From Fulvivirga imtechensis AK7 (GTDB taxonomy: Bacteria; Bacteroidota; Bacteroidia; Cytophagales; Cyclobacteriaceae), in NCBI RefSeq assembly GCF_000331535.1, contig NZ_AMZN01000110.1, positions 1-44,404 on the forward strand: DNA of 44,404 bases, given 5' to 3'. The notes below the pieces were generated by a model. It did not search any database. It was not told the DNA's origin and saw only the letters and a list, made by a program, of their open reading frames with translations. The position numbers and the translations under genes are program-made. Below are positions 42,923-44,404 of the stretch, in pieces. The number at the start of each line of letters is the position of its first letter. Within the stretch, counting starts at the first letter, position 1.

Positions 42923-43228
42923 ATGAAAACACAATGGGAAAGTTCAAGAGCAAACTACAACCTGCTCTTAAAAAGCCTCGACACATTAATAGAGGAAACC
43001 AACAATATATTAGCTCACTATCAACAGGCTAATGTTGACTTTGCTTATCAGTTGTATGGAGATGACTTGATACCACTACTCAAAAAAGTGGAGTGCCACG
43101 AGTTTTATGAGGCCGAATTCAGAAGAATTCATAGCCAGTTTCAGGACCATCTGCAGGATTTGGTTGTTTTGAGGGATAAAGTACATATAATGGCTATCCA
43201 GGACATTGTTAATTACCCGCTTAATTAG
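42923..43228 (+). CDS. Small alpha-helical protein, unknown
   Basis: 101 residues, predicted mostly helical (MKTQWESSRANYNLLLKSLD, TLIEETNNILAHYQQANVDF...), with acidic and His-rich parts and no membrane segment. I do not recognise a family. Support for it being a real gene is the heptamer leader that ends exactly at its ATG, as at 29648 and 40996, and a normal codon use. The stop at 43226-43228 is at the edge of a palindromic element, so the original end may have been altered by that insertion. Confidence 0.6.
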   Translation: MKTQWESSRANYNLLLKSLDTLIEETNNILAHYQQANVDFAYQLYGDDLIPLLKKVECHEFYEAEFRRIHSQFQDHLQDLVVLRDKVHIMAIQDIVNYPLN

Positions 43229-43378
43229 TTTTTGTAAGAAAACTCTAAGTGGCTTTAAGAAAACTTTCCCGCCAAAGGGCGGGACGAAGTTCAGTAACAG
43301 TTGTCGTACAGTTGCCGGGATGAGCACTTTTTGGGCAAGCGCAACTCAGACATTGGCGTTTTCTTAGAGACAATATTT
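43225..43378. repeat. TAGTGTCT-type palindromic element, copy 4
   Basis: Left end TTAGTTTTTGTAAGAAAAC, right end GCGTTTTCTTAGAGACAATA. The inside reads CTCTAAGTGGCTTTAAGAAA, TTTCCCGCCAAAGGGCGGGA and GGGCAAGCGCAACTCAGACA, the reverse orientation of 25284-25430. Confidence 0.8.
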
Positions 43379-43383
43379 AGATT

Positions 43384-43662
43384 ATGATTATGGTGAAGAT
43401 CTACGATTATACCCGGGTAATGAAAAGTACCTATTTTATACAGGAAGGCTGGCGAGTGGTGCTTGTAGACCTGGATCAGAGGATAATACAGGTATCGAGG
43501 TGTAGCCTCAGTCTTTTTTTCCTGGTGTCGCGGTATCAGTGTGTTCACGTTTCGGAGAACTCACGGCTATATGCCAAGGTCTTAAAGAAATACCATGATA
43601 TGCTGGCCGACTTGGTGCTTCCTAACAAGCTAAAGGAAGGCCCCCTGTTTTCGGAGCCTTAA
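43384..43662 (+). CDS. Small unknown protein between two palindromic elements
   Basis: 92 residues (MIMVKIYDYTRVMKSTYFIQ ... LPNKLKEGPLFSEP), or 90 from the second ATG. It is a mix of short strands and helices with no recognised motif, no signal peptide and no membrane segment. It exactly fills the DNA between two direct copies of the palindromic element (43225-43378 and 43664-43827). This could mean cargo, a chance open frame, or an older gene split off by the two insertions. I give it a moderate chance of being real. Confidence 0.45.
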   Translation: MIMVKIYDYTRVMKSTYFIQEGWRVVLVDLDQRIIQVSRCSLSLFFLVSRYQCVHVSENSRLYAKVLKKYHDMLADLVLPNKLKEGPLFSEP

Positions 43663-43663
43663 T

Positions 43664-43827
43664 TAGTGTCTGTAAGAAAACTCTAAGTGGCTTTAAGGAG
43701 ACGTCAAGGTCAAGGCTTGCAAAGTCCCCAAAAAGCAGTAGTCCCGTACAGTTGTTACAGTTGTCGGGAAGAGCATTTTTGGGACAAGCGTAACGCAAAC
43801 ATGGGCGTTTTCTTACAGACACTAAGT
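43664..43827. repeat. TAGTGTCT-type palindromic element, copy 5
   Basis: Left end TAGTGTCTGTAAGAAAACTC, right end GCGTTTTCTTACAGACACTA, a perfect inverted match over TAGTGTCTGTAAGAAAAC (18 bp). It is oriented as the copy at 43225-43378. The inside is more diverged (AAGTCCCCAAAAAGCAGTAG and CAGTTGTTACAGTTGTCGGG). Confidence 0.85.
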
Positions 43828-44241
43828 ACTCATGACTATTTTTTGACAACTGCCAATTATTCATCCATGGCTTGCTCCGATTCCCTATCGGGGCCTGTTC
43901 CGACCATTATATCACTATCGGGATATAATTTAGAAGTCTGCAATTGAATGTTCACGCCATAAAAACAATATTTTTTTAATATGTACTAGTATTGTCCGGG
44001 TGCCTTTTTTTGGTATTTGCCCGCTTAGCTATTGATTTACTATATGTTTTGTCTGGCGTTTGGCATGGCTTAATTCTAAATCAATGGGGGAATGACTACT
44101 GCCGATCAGGTCTATAGAGCTATTTGTTTACTGTGCCAGGCATCTCTGAAGATACCGGAGAAAATGGAAGCAGCCCCTGGCTGAGACACTCCGGTATCAA
44201 GCGTATTACCTGATTTGATCAAACCATAAACAAAACCAACT
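43828..44241. other. Non-coding region before the discoidin-domain protein
   Basis: No gene is seen. It holds repeat C in reverse (about 43880-43931) and a 10-bp inverted repeat GATACCGGAG / CTCCGGTATC (44151-44160 and 44189-44198) in the likely 5' leader of the next gene. Confidence 0.6.
44151..44198 (+). promoter_or_regulatory. Inverted repeat in the leader of the discoidin gene
   Basis: GATACCGGAG and CTCCGGTATC pair perfectly over 10 bp with a 28-nt loop, about 45 nt before the ATG at 44242. It could be a leader hairpin or an operator; there is no T tract. Confidence 0.35.
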
Positions 44242-44404
44242 ATGAAAATAATCAAAGCATTGATGCTACTCGTTATGCTGTGGACATCAGCACTTACCCG
44301 CCATACCATAGCTCAGAATATAGCGCAAAACAAACCCATCCTCACCAGCAGTAATTACAACAGCGCCTATGACGGCAGCAAAGCCGTAGATGGCAATACA
44401 GGAA
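44242..44404 (+). CDS. Secreted discoidin (F5/8 type C) domain protein, partial
   Basis: The first 54 codons are in the window, the rest lies beyond the right edge. The signal peptide MKIIKALMLLVMLWTSALTR HTIAQN-type (hydrophobic stretch 3-18, likely cleavage after IAQ) is followed by NKPILTSSNYNSAYDGSKAV and DGNTG, the characteristic start of an F5/8 type C (discoidin) carbohydrate-binding domain. Such domains sit in secreted glycan-degrading or adhesion proteins. The full architecture, including a T9SS tail, cannot be seen. The hairpin in its leader may regulate it. Confidence 0.8.
   Translation, partial: MKIIKALMLLVMLWTSALTRHTIAQNIAQNKPILTSSNYNSAYDGSKAVDGNTG

Noticed and set aside
43622-43947. 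Frames on both strands over the last palindromic element
   Set aside because: They consist largely of the repeat element itself and are not conserved between its copies.

Overview
The window looks like chromosome of a Bacteroidota bacterium, most likely of the Cytophagales. Evidence: two secreted proteins with type IX secretion (PorSS/T9SS) C-terminal sorting domains, the Bacteroidota form of the Mrp/ApbC ATPase, a Bacteroidota-style short arginine decarboxylase, MenA (menaquinone), TAnnTTTG-like promoter boxes, and a TPR/transmembrane/HTH regulator of a type common in this phylum. A genus cannot be fixed from sequence alone. I saw no rRNA, tRNA or CRISPR array.

Layout. 1-453: non-coding, with a dispersed repeat. 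454-9110 (minus): Mrp/NifU-like Fe-S proteins, an M43 metalloprotease with T9SS tail, D-Ala-D-Ala ligase, a PASTA protein, a second T9SS protein and a rhodanese. 9240-11159: dnaG. 11160-14510: repeat-rich stretch holding a DPM1-like glycosyltransferase, a GmhB-like HAD phosphatase and an orphan pinensin-like lanthipeptide precursor. 14511-22219: arginine/polyamine cluster (arginine decarboxylase divergent from arginase, citrulline hydrolase CtlX, deoxyhypusine-synthase-like protein and a GNAT-nitrilase fusion) with an AT-rich kelch-type lipoprotein in the middle. 22281-25262: orphan Phd/YefM antitoxin, argS, menA. 25436-30502: TPR-HTH regulator, TPR lipoprotein, universal stress protein. 31189-38259: AddA/AddB-type helicase-nuclease genes, separated by a DUF559 endonuclease cassette and a broken GIY-YIG gene. 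38272-44404: small membrane and DUF proteins, an EamA transporter, a zinc-ribbon microprotein, two small regulators, two small unknown proteins and the start of a secreted discoidin-domain protein.

The most unusual signal is not a gene. Non-coding DNA carries many tracts built from degenerate 7-nt units (families GAACTGA, AACCAGT, CTCAATA, CTTCGGA, GGCTGCT), like the heptanucleotide STRR repeats described in heterocystous cyanobacteria. In front of three genes the tracts run up to, or to within 7 nt of, the start codon. One tract of 14 units lies inside the addB-like reading frame, just before its nuclease motif. Gain or loss of one 7-nt unit there would shift the frame, so it is a candidate reversible switch of recombination/repair. 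A second layer is a family of about 130-165 bp palindromic elements whose ends read approximately TAGTGTCTGTAAGAAAAC (at least five copies), one of which supplies the stop codon of the glycosyltransferase.

How the genes work together: the arginine genes would turn arginine into agmatine, or into ornithine plus urea, convert citrulline to ornithine, and feed a polyamine-modifying DHS-like enzyme and an amidase/acetyltransferase fusion. Ddl and the PASTA protein concern peptidoglycan. AddA/AddB process DNA ends. Mrp and the NifU-like protein handle Fe-S clusters.
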